Shown piece by piece: positions 44,674-54,612 of a DNA stretch of 64,000 bases. Positions within the stretch are counted from its first letter, which is position 1; each line of letters starts with the position of its first letter. The notes under the pieces are model-generated. The model saw only the letters and a list, made by a program, of their open reading frames with translations. It was not told where the DNA came from and did not search any database. Position numbers and translations under genes: made by a program. This stretch comes from Pedobacter sp. WC2423 (GTDB lineage: Bacteria; Bacteroidota; Bacteroidia; Sphingobacteriales; Sphingobacteriaceae), in NCBI RefSeq assembly GCF_040822065.1, contig NZ_CP162005.1, forward strand, positions 2,418,001 to 2,482,000. The letters run 5' to 3'.

Positions 44674-46002
44674 TTAGAGGTTACCTATTGCCTTTTGTAA
44701 TTGATAAAATTGTAATTGTGCTGCGATTCTGGCTGCAGCGTAATCGAAACGTGTTTGAAGTAATTGTGTATCTGCATCCAGCAAATCTGTCACTAAGGCT
44801 AGCTGGTTGAAATAAGTGTTATTCACAATCCTTAGATTCTCTGTCGCCTGGCTGATATTTTCTTTAGCGACATCAATCCTGGTCAGTGATTCCTGATATC
44901 TCAGATACGCTTCATTTACTTCCTGCCTGATTTTATCTGCTGTATCGGAATGTTCCGCTTCCTGCTGCTGATATTTCAATTCGGCTGCTCTTGCTTTATG
45001 TGTATTGTGATAAAAGGATGAAATCGGAAAACTTGCTTTAATTCCGGTCATCCCTAAACCGTACACTGCTATCGAATAAGGATAAAGCAGGATCTGAGGA
45101 TAGGAATAAGCGTAATTGGCAAATAAGCCCAGTTTAAAAGACACGTTTGCTTTTACATTCTTCACCTCCAGTTTACGCAGCTCTGTTTCCTTTTGTGATA
45201 TTTTATAAGCAAAGGAATGTGCCATTGCATCCGACAAATAGATATTATACGGCTTCAAAACCGGTAAATCAGTTTTTATATCTTCCACAGGCTGAATTAC
45301 AGTATCATCCGGATATCCGGTCAGTATATTCAATTTCTGATTGGCAATAGCCAGGTCATTGTTCAACTGGACCAGCGCCATTTTTTGTCTGGATAATTTT
45401 AAGGTTACCCGCAAAACATCACTTTTCAGGACGACCCCATTATTAAGCAATTGCTTAATTTCTGCCAATTGTTTTTCCTGGTCACTGATATCTTTTAATA
45501 ACAAGGCTTTAAAAATATGACTTCTTTGCAGGTCAAGGAAATAAGCAGCAGCCCTTAATTTCATCTCTGAAGTGGTCAGGTTACGCTGTTCAATAGCGAT
45601 CTCATTTTCTTTCTTTTCTTCTGCTATCCTGATATTAGTTTTACTTCCGTTGTACAGGTTCAAGTAAGCACTGCCACCAAATTTATAAGAGGTATGCACC
45701 ACTTCAAATTGATCCGGCGTATGAAATAACCCATTTTCGTAAATGGGAACATTACTGACTCTTGCATATTCACCTTCGGCAGAAATTTCAGGAAGACGCT
45801 CTGCTTTAGCATCTTTAATCCCTTCTGCAGTTACGCTGACCCGAAGATCCTGCATTTGTATGGTCTTATTATTAGCAGTCACTTTTTCCCAGATCTGGTT
45901 CAGTGACATTGAAATTGGGGTTGTTATCTCTTGTGCTTTTAGTCTGTTGAACAGAAAGATAGAGAAGAGCAGCAAAACTATTTTTTTATTAATGTAGTAC
46001 AT
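44674..46002 (-). CDS. TolC-like outer-membrane channel of the EmrAB exporter
   Basis: A 442-residue outer-membrane efflux protein with signal peptide (residues 1-23, ending LKAQ). It has two TolC repeats, for instance SEMKLRAAAYFLDLQRSHIF and TADKIRQEVNEAYLRYQESL, each with long helices and strand pairs. It is the first gene of the exporter operon, whose order here is channel, adaptor, pump. Its start codon overlaps an ATG of the divergent AraC frame, but the regulator likely starts further in, leaving an 82-base promoter region. Confidence 0.93.
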   Translation of the reverse strand: MYYINKKIVLLLFSIFLFNRLKAQEITTPISMSLNQIWEKVTANNKTIQMQDLRVSVTAEGIKDAKAERLPEISAEGEYARVSNVPIYENGLFHTPDQFEVVHTSYKFGGSAYLNLYNGSKTNIRIAEEKKENEIAIEQRNLTTSEMKLRAAAYFLDLQRSHIFKALLLKDISDQEKQLAEIKQLLNNGVVLKSDVLRVTLKLSRQKMALVQLNNDLAIANQKLNILTGYPDDTVIQPVEDIKTDLPVLKPYNIYLSDAMAHSFAYKISQKETELRKLEVKNVKANVSFKLGLFANYAYSYPQILLYPYSIAVYGLGMTGIKASFPISSFYHNTHKARAAELKYQQQEAEHSDTADKIRQEVNEAYLRYQESLTRIDVAKENISQATENLRIVNNTYFNQLALVTDLLDADTQLLQTRFDYAAARIAAQLQFYQLQKAIGNL

Positions 46003-46084
46003 GTCTTTAAGAATGATACAAAATTACACCTATGAAATATTTGTAATTTTATCTATATTACCAAATATTTGTCCATTCCAGCCA

Positions 46085-46879
46085 ATGCCATTTTTAGACA
46101 CAGCCGCGTATCTTAAAAACATAGATTTTAAGCCAAAAAGTATTTTTATAGTACATGAGAAGCTAGAACGCAGCCTTCCTAAACATGCTCATACCAAAAG
46201 TCAGCTCACTTATGTGGAAGGTGGAATTGCTTATATACATATCCAGAATAAAACTTATATTATTCCGGCAAGGCATTACGTATGGATACCGGGTGGCGTG
46301 GAACATTATCTGAATGTTAGAAATGCAGCTACAGTGACACATAACTTATACTTTTATACAGAAGATGATCATTCAGACCCTTTTTATCAGAAATTGGGAA
46401 TCTACCCGGTAAACAGTTTATTATTTGAGATGCTGGTTTTTGCGGAGAACTGGACTGGGACAATAGAGAAGAAAGACGCTGGTTTTAATTTCCTGGTGGC
46501 AATCAAAGATATTTTGCCGCAGTTAAGTACTAAATCATTTCCGATTGCTTTGCCTACCACATCTAATACAAGGTTAAGGCCTATTGTATTGTATCTCTCT
46601 CAGAATTTTGCACAGCCGCTGACTTTAGAAAACCTGGCCAGTCGTTTTGGGATGGGGGAACGCACCTTGTCACGTTTATTTCAATCTACAATGAGTATAT
46701 CTTTTTTGCAGTATCTGAAGTTACTCAGAACTGTAAAGGCTATAGAATTCATCATGATAGGCGATAAAACAACGACAGAAATCGCGTATTTAACAGGATA
46801 TAATAGTCTGGCGGCCTTCAGTAAAGCATTTTTTCAGCTCACAAACATCAGGCCGTCAGATTTTGGCAGGAAGAATTAA
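46085..46879 (+). CDS. AraC-family regulator of the efflux operon
   Basis: About 264 residues from ATG 46085. The N-terminal half is a cupin-like sensor (HAHTKSQLTYVEGGIAYIHI, IPARHYVWIPGGVEHYL). The C-terminal half holds two AraC helix-turn-helix units (LTLENLASRFGMGERTLSRL and TTEIAYLTGYNSLAAFSKAF). An ATG at 46001 would add a 28-residue hydrophobic stretch unlike the family and would overlap the TolC start. Divergent placement suggests it activates or represses the EmrAB-TolC operon in response to a small molecule. Its end overlaps the kup end by 4 bases. Confidence 0.9.
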   Translation: MPFLDTAAYLKNIDFKPKSIFIVHEKLERSLPKHAHTKSQLTYVEGGIAYIHIQNKTYIIPARHYVWIPGGVEHYLNVRNAATVTHNLYFYTEDDHSDPFYQKLGIYPVNSLLFEMLVFAENWTGTIEKKDAGFNFLVAIKDILPQLSTKSFPIALPTTSNTRLRPIVLYLSQNFAQPLTLENLASRFGMGERTLSRLFQSTMSISFLQYLKLLRTVKAIEFIMIGDKTTTEIAYLTGYNSLAAFSKAFFQLTNIRPSDFGRKN

Positions 46880-48813
46880 TCCAGCCTTTTCAAGTAAAAA
46901 TCAGTAGGTATATCAACGATTAAAGGAACCTTTTCTACCGCAACAAAGCTTAAGTCAAGGCCAAATCCTTTTTCTTCTGGTACACTAAATGTTTTTAGGA
47001 TGGTATAGTAGGCCATCGTAAAGCGTTCAATAAAGCGCAAACTATTAGAGTTTGAAAGTACTTTCTCGATCACAACAAACCTGAAATCTCCTGCAATATT
47101 ATGTTCTTTCAAAGAAGCATATTTACTGGTGATATCAATTTCTCCGTTTTTAACCATCTCTTCCACTACTTTTCTGAACAGTACATTCACGCGCTGCTCT
47201 ACTCTGAACCCCAAACGGAAATCAATTCTGATCAGTTTTTTATCCACTAACTGCTCTACTTTATATTCCATTGTAAAAGGCTCATCGGTTACATCAACGT
47301 GTAACAACCAGTATACATCAGCTCTTTTAGGATGTTTCTGAATGATTGAATACATGACCGAAGATTCAATTTCGAAATTAAAATTGGCACTGGTCAGGTA
47401 GACTAATTGTGAGGCATATTTAGGAATAGTTTCATCTTCACTGATCTTGCTGATAATTGGGAAATACTTCTCAATATCCACAAAACGCATGTACCTGTTT
47501 CTGATCCGGCGACCGTTTGACCAGGCCCACATAATAGAGAAAAGAGACATACCCAGGATTAACGTAAACCATCCTCCGTGTAATATTTTCACTGCATTAC
47601 CTGCAAGGAAAGTTAATTCGATCACCCCATAAATAGTCAGAAATATGATAATCAGATATCTCGGCACCTTTTTACGCATTAAAAAGATAGAGACCAGAAT
47701 CGTTGTCATCAGCATCGCTACAGTAATTGATAAACCGTAAGCTGCTTCCATATGTTCGGATTTCTGGAAAATCAAGACGACAAGGATACAACCGATAAAC
47801 AACACCCAGTTCATAGAAGGTACATATAACTGGCCTTTTGAATTACTTGGATAATTGATTTTAACTTTTGGCCATAGATTTAACCTTACAGCTTCTGAAA
47901 TCAGGGTAAATGAGCCCGAAATCAAGGCCTGACTGGCTACAGCTGCTGCAACAGTTGCAATCAGGATTCCGTAAATCAAGAACCAATCTGGCATAATATG
48001 AAAGAATGGGTTAATCTCTCCAAGATGCTTACCTTGTAATTGCCATAACCATACACCCTGCCCCATATAACTTAAAATCAAACAGATTTTAACATATACC
48101 CAGCTGACACGGATATTGGAGCGTCCGCAGTGACCAAGGTCAGAGTAAAGTGCTTCTGCTCCTGTTGTACATAAAAATACTGCACCGATAATCAGGAATG
48201 CTTCAGGATTAGTAGTCAGGATATGATAGGCGTAATAAGGGTTGATTGCTTTAAGGATTTCCGGAAACTGCATCACATAAGCTGCGCCCAGAACAGCGAT
48301 CATTGTAAACCAGATCCACATAATCGGACCAAAGGCTTTACCAATAAATGAAGTTCCGAATTGCTGGATACCGAAAAGAAAAGTGATAATCAGGATAACG
48401 ATAGGCACGGTTGGCAAATCCTGATAAATGATACCTAATCCTTCAATTGCTGAAGAAACGGTTACCGCTGGTGTCATAATTCCATCAGCCAGCAAGGCTG
48501 CACCACCAATCATTGCGGGAATAATGAGCCATTTTGCTTTACGTTTAACCAAAGAGTATAAAGAGAAAATACCACCCTCACCTTTATTGTCCGCCTGAAG
48601 CGTTATGATTACATATTTTATAGTTGTTTGCAGTGTTAATGTCCAGAAAATACAAGATAAACCTCCAAGTATCAGGTCAGCAGTAATTAACCTGTCGCCA
48701 ATAATTGCCTTGAAAACATACAGTGGAGAAGTACCTATATCTCCGTAAATAATCCCTAAGCTAATTAATAAACCTGCCGCGGTTAGCTTATTGACGTCTT
48801 TATGATTTGCCAT
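46876..48813 (-). CDS. kup: Kup-type potassium uptake protein
   Basis: A 645-residue K+/H+ symporter of the KUP/HAK/KT family. The start ISLGIIYGDIGTSPLYVFKA is diagnostic, about 12 membrane segments follow, and the last ~200 residues are the cytoplasmic C-terminal domain (VYLTSANFNFEIESSVMYSI). It imports potassium. A -7 box TACATTTG lies at 48840-48833 on the minus strand. It is a single gene. Confidence 0.96.
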   Translation of the reverse strand: MANHKDVNKLTAAGLLISLGIIYGDIGTSPLYVFKAIIGDRLITADLILGGLSCIFWTLTLQTTIKYVIITLQADNKGEGGIFSLYSLVKRKAKWLIIPAMIGGAALLADGIMTPAVTVSSAIEGLGIIYQDLPTVPIVILIITFLFGIQQFGTSFIGKAFGPIMWIWFTMIAVLGAAYVMQFPEILKAINPYYAYHILTTNPEAFLIIGAVFLCTTGAEALYSDLGHCGRSNIRVSWVYVKICLILSYMGQGVWLWQLQGKHLGEINPFFHIMPDWFLIYGILIATVAAAVASQALISGSFTLISEAVRLNLWPKVKINYPSNSKGQLYVPSMNWVLFIGCILVVLIFQKSEHMEAAYGLSITVAMLMTTILVSIFLMRKKVPRYLIIIFLTIYGVIELTFLAGNAVKILHGGWFTLILGMSLFSIMWAWSNGRRIRNRYMRFVDIEKYFPIISKISEDETIPKYASQLVYLTSANFNFEIESSVMYSIIQKHPKRADVYWLLHVDVTDEPFTMEYKVEQLVDKKLIRIDFRLGFRVEQRVNVLFRKVVEEMVKNGEIDITSKYASLKEHNIAGDFRFVVIEKVLSNSNSLRFIERFTMAYYTILKTFSVPEEKGFGLDLSFVAVEKVPLIVDIPTDFYLKRLD

Positions 48814-48832
48814 TTTTTTTATTTGAGTGGCG

Positions 48833-48840
48833 CAAATGTA
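48833..48840 (-). promoter_or_regulatory. kup -7 box
   Basis: TACATTTG on the minus strand, 19 bases before the kup ATG; a perfect TAnnTTTG. No clear -33 element was seen. Confidence 0.45.
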
Positions 48841-49012
48841 GGGATTGTTCTACATTGAAGGGTACTATAATTTAAAAAATTAATATTTAATCCAATCTGT
48901 TTAAACATCTTACAAATTTCTTCAGTTATAGTAAAAGCCATCTGACCCATAATGTTAAATCTATGTTAACTTAAAGTCATCATTAACAGAATGATAATTC
49001 AAGATTACCAAA

Positions 49013-49249
49013 TTGTTAATTTACCTTTACACCGTGCCGCTACCAATTTTCATTTTCCACGAACTACTCTTTAGAATTCAGCAGTATGATCCTTCAATCG
49101 GATCTTATGTGTCCCATAGTTATACTAAATCTGGTGCAGTTATTGTCACTACAACACGGACAATCAGGGTCAGCAGAGGTTTACTGAATAAACAATTTAA
49201 AGATCCGACACTGATCCCTGAAGCTGCCTTGCAAAAAATTATTGCCTGA
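49013..49249 (+). CDS. Uncertain 78-codon frame
   Basis: A frame from TTG 49013 to TGA 49249 with no ATG inside. The second half (GSYVSHSYTKSGAVIVTTTR, RVSRGLLNKQF) looks protein-like, while the first part is hydrophobic and poor. It may be a small gene, the remains of one, or chance. Codon use resembles its neighbours. No family recognised. Confidence 0.3.
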   Translation: MLIYLYTVPLPIFIFHELLFRIQQYDPSIGSYVSHSYTKSGAVIVTTTRTIRVSRGLLNKQFKDPTLIPEAALQKIIA

Positions 49250-49318
49250 TAGCTAATCTCATACAAAGTTGACGAAGACTTAACATTACCTGTTTATTTT
49301 TACAGAAACCCCACTCCG

Positions 49319-49960
49319 ATGAATTCTGTATTCAACTTCTTCAGTCCAAAAGACAAAAAATTCCAGCCGCTGTTTGAGCAGGATGTCAAAAATCTGGTTA
49401 AAATATCACAAAGCCTTTTGCTTACAGTAACTACTGAAGATCCGGAACAGCGTATGGCACAATTCAGAGAAACGGAAAAGCTGGAACAGGCAGGAGACGA
49501 TATTACGCATTCAATTTTTCTGGAACTAAGCAAAAATTTCATTACTCCTTTTGACAGAGAGGATATCTATGCTTTAGTGAGTGCACTGGATGACGTAGCC
49601 GATTATATCTATGCGACTTCTTTAAATATAGAACTGTATAAAGTCAATGTTTTTAGCCAGGAAATTATACATCTGGCCAGGTTAATCACAGAAATGTCCA
49701 AAGATCTGGAATTAGCGATAATGGAACTCCGTAATTTTAAGAATACCAATATTATTGCTGATGTTTGTCTGAGAATTAACAAGGGAGAGAGCCAGGCAGA
49801 TTTGCTTTGCAACACTGCCATCGCCCGTTTGTTTATCTCAGAAACAGATGCGATCGAGCTCATCAAGCAAAAAGAGATTCTCCAGACCCTGGAGATGGCT
49901 ACCGATAAATGCGATGATGCAGCGAATGTGCTCGAGGCTATCCTGATTAAAAACGCATAG
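49319..49960 (+). CDS. DUF47/PhoU-like phosphate transport accessory protein
   Basis: A 213-residue all-helical protein of the TIGR00153/PhoU_div type. It starts FNFFSPKDKKFQPLFEQDV, has acidic metal-binding clusters (EKLEQAGDDITHSIFLEL, FDREDIYALVSALDDVADYI), and a matching second half (CDDAANVLEAILIKNA). These proteins usually pair with a PiT phosphate transporter, which is absent here; the next gene, 6 bases on, is a metallophosphoesterase. A role in phosphate balance is likely. Confidence 0.88.
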   Translation: MNSVFNFFSPKDKKFQPLFEQDVKNLVKISQSLLLTVTTEDPEQRMAQFRETEKLEQAGDDITHSIFLELSKNFITPFDREDIYALVSALDDVADYIYATSLNIELYKVNVFSQEIIHLARLITEMSKDLELAIMELRNFKNTNIIADVCLRINKGESQADLLCNTAIARLFISETDAIELIKQKEILQTLEMATDKCDDAANVLEAILIKNA

Positions 49961-49966
49961 ATAAGC

Positions 49967-51103
49967 ATGTCATCAGAAAAAAGAAAAAAACCTTTATTTA
50001 AATTAAACCAACCAGACGATACCTATAAATTTCAGCCGCTGCCTGCCCCGTTCGGGGAATACCCTTACCGGTTAAATCCAGCATTAACCTTACCCGATCC
50101 GCATAAAATGGTCTTCCAGGTTGTGGGTGATACGGGAGGACAAAAATCTCCTTCTTTTCAAAAACTTATTGCTGAAGAAATGGGCAAGCAGTATCACCAG
50201 GCTAAAAGTCTGGCAGATCAGCCTCAGTTTCTTTACCATGTAGGTGATATTGTTTATCATTTTGGAGAAGCTGACCAGTATGAGCGCCAGTTTTTCATCC
50301 CTTATAAAGACTATCCTGCTCCGATTTATGCCATCGCAGGTAACCACGATAGTGATGTGAATCCGAATGCAGAACCAGCTTATTCAAGTCTGACTCCTTT
50401 TACGCATGTGTTTTGTGGAAAAACGCCAGGACTGGTCCCTTTCGGCACAAAACTAAATCGTATGAGTGGAATACAACCTCATGTATACTGGACTTTACAA
50501 ACGCCGTTAGCCAATATTATAGGTCTGCATAGCAATGTTCCTAAATTCGGGGTCATTACCGAGGAACAAAAACAATGGTTTATTGAAGAACTGAAACATG
50601 CTGCTGCTGAACGCGCAGCTAAAGCAATTATAGTTTGTGTTCACCATGCCCCCTATTCAGCCGATTTTAACCATAGCTCCAGTTTACCAATGATTAATTT
50701 CATGGAAGATTGTTTTGAAACTGCAGGCGTAACTCCGGATCTTGTATTAAGTGGACATGTACACAATTATCAGCGCTTTAATAAGACTTATGCGAATGGA
50801 GAAGTAGTTCCATTTATTGTTTGTGGTGCGGGTGGTTTTGACGAGATGCACTGGTTAGTGGAGAGTGATGATCTCTTGTTTACGGATAAAAGCGACCTTT
50901 TTGATCACGTTACTTTAGAAAATGCATGTACAATGCAGCATGGTTTCTTAAATCTGGAGATGGAGAAAACTGAACTGGGACATCAAATTAATGGGAAATA
51001 CTACGCAATTCCGCATGAGGGATTGAAACCCGGTGAAGATGCGAGTCTGTTCGAAGAGTTTACGTATTTTTGTAAGCATGGCGACAAACAGGTTGTTCAA
51101 TAA
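49967..51103 (+). CDS. Calcineurin-like metallophosphoesterase
   Basis: A 378-residue cytoplasmic protein without a signal peptide. The phosphoesterase motifs are in order: VVGDTGG, YHVGDIVYHFGE, AIAGNHDSD, VCVHHAPYS and LSGHVHNYQRF, giving the two-metal site. The substrate is unknown. It follows the DUF47 gene by 6 bases and its end overlaps the start of an ABC exporter gene by 26 bases, so the three form an operon. Confidence 0.88.
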   Translation: MSSEKRKKPLFKLNQPDDTYKFQPLPAPFGEYPYRLNPALTLPDPHKMVFQVVGDTGGQKSPSFQKLIAEEMGKQYHQAKSLADQPQFLYHVGDIVYHFGEADQYERQFFIPYKDYPAPIYAIAGNHDSDVNPNAEPAYSSLTPFTHVFCGKTPGLVPFGTKLNRMSGIQPHVYWTLQTPLANIIGLHSNVPKFGVITEEQKQWFIEELKHAAAERAAKAIIVCVHHAPYSADFNHSSSLPMINFMEDCFETAGVTPDLVLSGHVHNYQRFNKTYANGEVVPFIVCGAGGFDEMHWLVESDDLLFTDKSDLFDHVTLENACTMQHGFLNLEMEKTELGHQINGKYYAIPHEGLKPGEDASLFEEFTYFCKHGDKQVVQ

Positions 51104-52934
51104 ATCTTCTCTTCAGAATTCTAAAAAAGAAAGTTTAACACTCAAAGAAAGACTTGCAGCTTTAGGTAATTTACCGGAATTCTTTAAAATGGTCTGGCAG
51201 ACAAGTCCTGGGATGACCATTTCAAACTTGTTTTTGCGGATAGCACGTTCAGCGACTCCGCTGGCGATGTTATATGTGGGTAAACTGATTATCGATCAGG
51301 TGATCTTGTTCAGTAAAACACCGCAACCGCATGATCTGACTTATTTGTGGGAATTGATTGCACTGGAATTTGCACTGGCTATCTGTTCAGATTTGTTAAG
51401 CAGGGCAATCTCACTGCTGGACAGTTTACTGGGAGATCTTTTTTCTAAACATACTTCTGTACAGATCATGGAACATGCGGCCACGCTGGATCTGGATCAA
51501 TTTGAGGATTCTGTTTTCTATGATAAACTGGAACGGGCCAGGCAGCAAACTGTAGGACGCACGATTTTACTTTCGCAGGTGATGAGTCAGTTACAGGATC
51601 TGATTACCATGGGTTTTCTTGCAGCAGGTTTGGTTGTATTTAATCCATGGCTGATTTTGCTCTTGTTCGTCGCTATTTTACCTTCTTTTTTAGGAGAATC
51701 TTATTTTAATGATCAAAGTTACGCGTTAACCAGAGGCCAGACGCCAGAAAGAAGGGAGCTGGATTATCTCCGTTTTCTGGGCGCGAGTGATGAAACGGCC
51801 AAGGAGATCAAGATATTTAATCTTTCTGGTTTTGTGATTGACCGGTTTTCACTTTTATCGGACAGGTTTTACAAGGCGAATAAAAGATTAGCTGTACAAC
51901 GTTCGGCATGGGGGGTGTTTTTTGCTTTATTAGGCACGGCAGGATATTACGGAGCTTATATAGTTATTATTCTGGACGCGGTTTCAGGAAAAGTAACGAT
52001 TGGGGAACTTACGTTTTTAGCGGGGTCTTTCCGGCAGCTCAGAACTTTACTGGAAGGAATACTGACGCGTTTTACAGCGGTATCTCAAGGGGCTATTTAT
52101 TTACGTGATTTCTTTGAATTCTTTGAGATTACACCAAAGATTACCACAGCTGCAAAACCTATCCCTTTTCCAAAGACTATTCAAACAGGTTTTACTTTCG
52201 AGAATGTTGGCTTTCGCTACCTGAATTCTGAACGCTGGGCAAACAGGCATTTAAGTTTCACGTTGTTTCCGGGTGAAAAGCTGGCATTGGTTGGTGAAAA
52301 CGGTGCTGGAAAGACCACGCTTGTTAAATTGCTTGCACGTTTATATGATCCTACGGAAGGCCGGATTTTACTGGATGGCATAGATCTGAAAGCGTATGAT
52401 CTTGCAGATTTAAGGATGAACCTGGGTATTATCTTCCAAGATTATATCCGCTATCAAATGAGCTTTTCTCAAAACATAGCAGTTGGAAATATCAAAGAGA
52501 AAGATAACGTGACTTTGATCAAAGCTGCTGCACATCAGAGTCTGGCTGATCAGCTCGCAGAAAAATTACCGGGACATTATGATCAGGTATTGGGAAAACG
52601 GTTTTCCGAAGGTGTAGAGCTCTCTGGTGGAGAATGGCAGAAAGTAGCTTTGGCCAGAGCTTACATGAAAGATGCACAATTGTTAATTCTCGATGAGCCT
52701 ACTGCTGCACTTGATGCAAGAGCTGAATATGAGGTTTTCCAGCGATTTTCAGAATTAACACATGGAAAATCAGCGGTACTGATCTCTCACCGTTTTTCTA
52801 CGGTAAGAATGGCCGACAGAATTCTTGTGCTGGAAAAAGGAGAGTTAGTAGAAATAGGAAGTCATCAGCAACTGCTGGATAAAAACGGACGCTATGCGGA
52901 ATTATTTAATCTTCAGGCTATGGGTTACCGGTAG
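51078..52934 (+). CDS. ABC exporter, fused permease and ATPase
   Basis: About 618 residues from ATG 51078, overlapping the upstream gene by 26 bases. Six membrane segments with the permease pattern are followed by the ATPase: Walker A ALVGENGAGKTT, Q-loop GIIFQDYIRYQ, signature ELSGGEWQK and Walker B LLILDEPTAALD with the H-loop ISHRFSTV. It is a half-transporter that should dimerise. It resembles MsbA/LmrA-like and peptide exporters. The substrate is unknown. Confidence 0.93.
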   Translation: MATNRLFNKSSLQNSKKESLTLKERLAALGNLPEFFKMVWQTSPGMTISNLFLRIARSATPLAMLYVGKLIIDQVILFSKTPQPHDLTYLWELIALEFALAICSDLLSRAISLLDSLLGDLFSKHTSVQIMEHAATLDLDQFEDSVFYDKLERARQQTVGRTILLSQVMSQLQDLITMGFLAAGLVVFNPWLILLLFVAILPSFLGESYFNDQSYALTRGQTPERRELDYLRFLGASDETAKEIKIFNLSGFVIDRFSLLSDRFYKANKRLAVQRSAWGVFFALLGTAGYYGAYIVIILDAVSGKVTIGELTFLAGSFRQLRTLLEGILTRFTAVSQGAIYLRDFFEFFEITPKITTAAKPIPFPKTIQTGFTFENVGFRYLNSERWANRHLSFTLFPGEKLALVGENGAGKTTLVKLLARLYDPTEGRILLDGIDLKAYDLADLRMNLGIIFQDYIRYQMSFSQNIAVGNIKEKDNVTLIKAAAHQSLADQLAEKLPGHYDQVLGKRFSEGVELSGGEWQKVALARAYMKDAQLLILDEPTAALDARAEYEVFQRFSELTHGKSAVLISHRFSTVRMADRILVLEKGELVEIGSHQQLLDKNGRYAELFNLQAMGYR

Positions 52935-52946
52935 ATTAAAGCTATT

Positions 52947-53453
52947 TCAATATTTTAATGGTGTCCAATGGATTAAGTTCCCGCTAAACTCTTCGTTGAA
53001 GTAAAGAAAAAAGTCTTCTACTGTGGCAAAGCCGTCATTAATAGCCAGAAGAACCAAAGTTTCTCTGTCTATCAATTCATAGTTTATAAAAACAGCCGGT
53101 CCTTTATCATTGATCAGATTAGAGTAATCAATTTGAATCCGCTGAACGGATTGACATCTCAGTGCAGGGGCAAATTGAAATTCATCAGTTGAGTTCAGAT
53201 TGATAACAAGCTGAATTTCCATTCCTGCCCTCCATTCATTATCCAGGTCTCTGCGAATCGTATGAATTTTTGGTTCCAGAAATTCACCGAAGGTATCTCC
53301 ATCCCAGCATTTACCGAACTTCTCCAGGTGACGGCGCTGATAATCCTGATAACTGTCTTCCAGGTTACCCGGTCCCAGCATAAGACCCTTCCATATTTTC
53401 TCCAGAAAATAATTAGGCTGATGATTGACTTCTGTGCCAAATGATAGTTTCAT
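52947..53453 (-). CDS. ASCH/PUA-like domain protein
   Basis: A 168-residue soluble protein. The stretch EPKIHTIRRDLDNEWRAGME has the HTIR-x5-W-x2-G pattern typical of ASCH-like (PUA-superfamily) domains of Bacteroidota, preceded by FLEKIWKGLM. RNA binding is the usual suggestion for the fold. It begins 1 base before the end of the aldo/keto reductase gene upstream and is probably cotranscribed with it. Confidence 0.65.
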   Translation of the reverse strand: MKLSFGTEVNHQPNYFLEKIWKGLMLGPGNLEDSYQDYQRRHLEKFGKCWDGDTFGEFLEPKIHTIRRDLDNEWRAGMEIQLVINLNSTDEFQFAPALRCQSVQRIQIDYSNLINDKGPAVFINYELIDRETLVLLAINDGFATVEDFFLYFNEEFSGNLIHWTPLKY

Positions 53454-53454
53454 A

Positions 53455-54351
53455 TTATCTGTGTGCTGTATAGTAAGGTGTAGGTAATGCTTTGATTAAC
53501 AATTCAATTTCCCAGCTGGAAAGCGGCGGAAAATCTACTGCCGCAGCGATGTCTTTTAATTGTGCCAGTGTTCTGATTCCCATAACTGCACTGTCCAGTG
53601 CCTGATTTTGCAAAACAAAACGAATGGCTGTTTGTGCTGAAGAACTACCCTCACTGGTAATCGAGCGGATAACTTCTGCTGCCTGTGCGACTTCTGCTCC
53701 GCTGTAATTTAAATAAGGTGCCGCAGGTTTGCCTGATAATAGTCCTTGTGCAATACTTCCACGCCCGAGTACGCCAATATTATGGTCATGAAGCAATTCC
53801 AGACATTCTTCTTCCGGCCTGCGGTCAAGTAAACTATATTGCATCATTACACTCACTATTTTAGAGCGCTGAACATATTCCCGGATCACATTTGGCCGGA
53901 TAGAGGAGATTCCGTAGTACCTGATTTTCCCTTGTTGTTTTAAGATTTCAAAAGCTTCAATAGTTTCATCAATCGGGTCTTCGATAGTACCTCCATGTAA
54001 TTGATAAAGGTCGATGTAATCTGTTTGCAGCCTTTTCAGACTTTCTTCTACTGCTGACAGGATATAGCTTTTACTGGGGTTCCAGTCCCATCCATTCCCG
54101 TCTGCCCGGTGCTGATTGCCAACTTTGGTGGCCAGGATTACCTGATCACGCCTTGATTTCAATAATGCACCTATTTTAGTTTCATTTTCCCCGTGTTCGT
54201 AAAGATCTGCGGTATCAAAGTAATTGATTCCCAGATCGAGTGCCTGGTCAATAATTAACTGATTTCCGCTGGTATCTCCGGTTAAGGACATACAGCCGAA
54301 TCCAATTTTGCTCACTTCCAGACTGGATCTTCCGAGTTTTGAATATTGCAT
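53455..54351 (-). CDS. Aldo/keto reductase
   Basis: A 298-residue (beta/alpha)8 NADPH-dependent oxidoreductase. It has FGCMSLTGD, the catalytic Asp-Tyr pair in YFDTADLYEHGENE, a catalytic Lys in VILATKVGNQ, the YIDLYQLHGG His and the cofactor-binding GIRTLAQLKD near the end. It reduces aldehydes or ketones of unknown identity. First of a two-gene unit with the ASCH-like protein. Confidence 0.93.
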   Translation of the reverse strand: MQYSKLGRSSLEVSKIGFGCMSLTGDTSGNQLIIDQALDLGINYFDTADLYEHGENETKIGALLKSRRDQVILATKVGNQHRADGNGWDWNPSKSYILSAVEESLKRLQTDYIDLYQLHGGTIEDPIDETIEAFEILKQQGKIRYYGISSIRPNVIREYVQRSKIVSVMMQYSLLDRRPEEECLELLHDHNIGVLGRGSIAQGLLSGKPAAPYLNYSGAEVAQAAEVIRSITSEGSSSAQTAIRFVLQNQALDSAVMGIRTLAQLKDIAAAVDFPPLSSWEIELLIKALPTPYYTAHR

Positions 54352-54612
54352 CTGATTTATTTAGGTATGGTATAATGTTTTGCGGATAACCCGGCTTGTT
54401 TTTAAAGGTTAACGCAGGCAGACTAAATTAATTGTTTTTTTCAGTTTCGCAACCGGTTTGCGCGATTGTTTATGAAGCATTGTTTATCAATATTTTGTTT
54501 TAAGTAACATCCGCTAACTCGTAAAATACTCAATAAATTACTCCGTAAACGAACAATTTAGCCTATTTTGTCGTTTAAATAATAAATTGAGATGAAAACC
54601 CTAATTTAATTA

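Noticed and set aside
48814..49012. Riboswitch upstream of kup
   Set aside because: Checked for a c-di-AMP-type structured leader; the start codon is only 19 bases from the -7 box, leaving no room.
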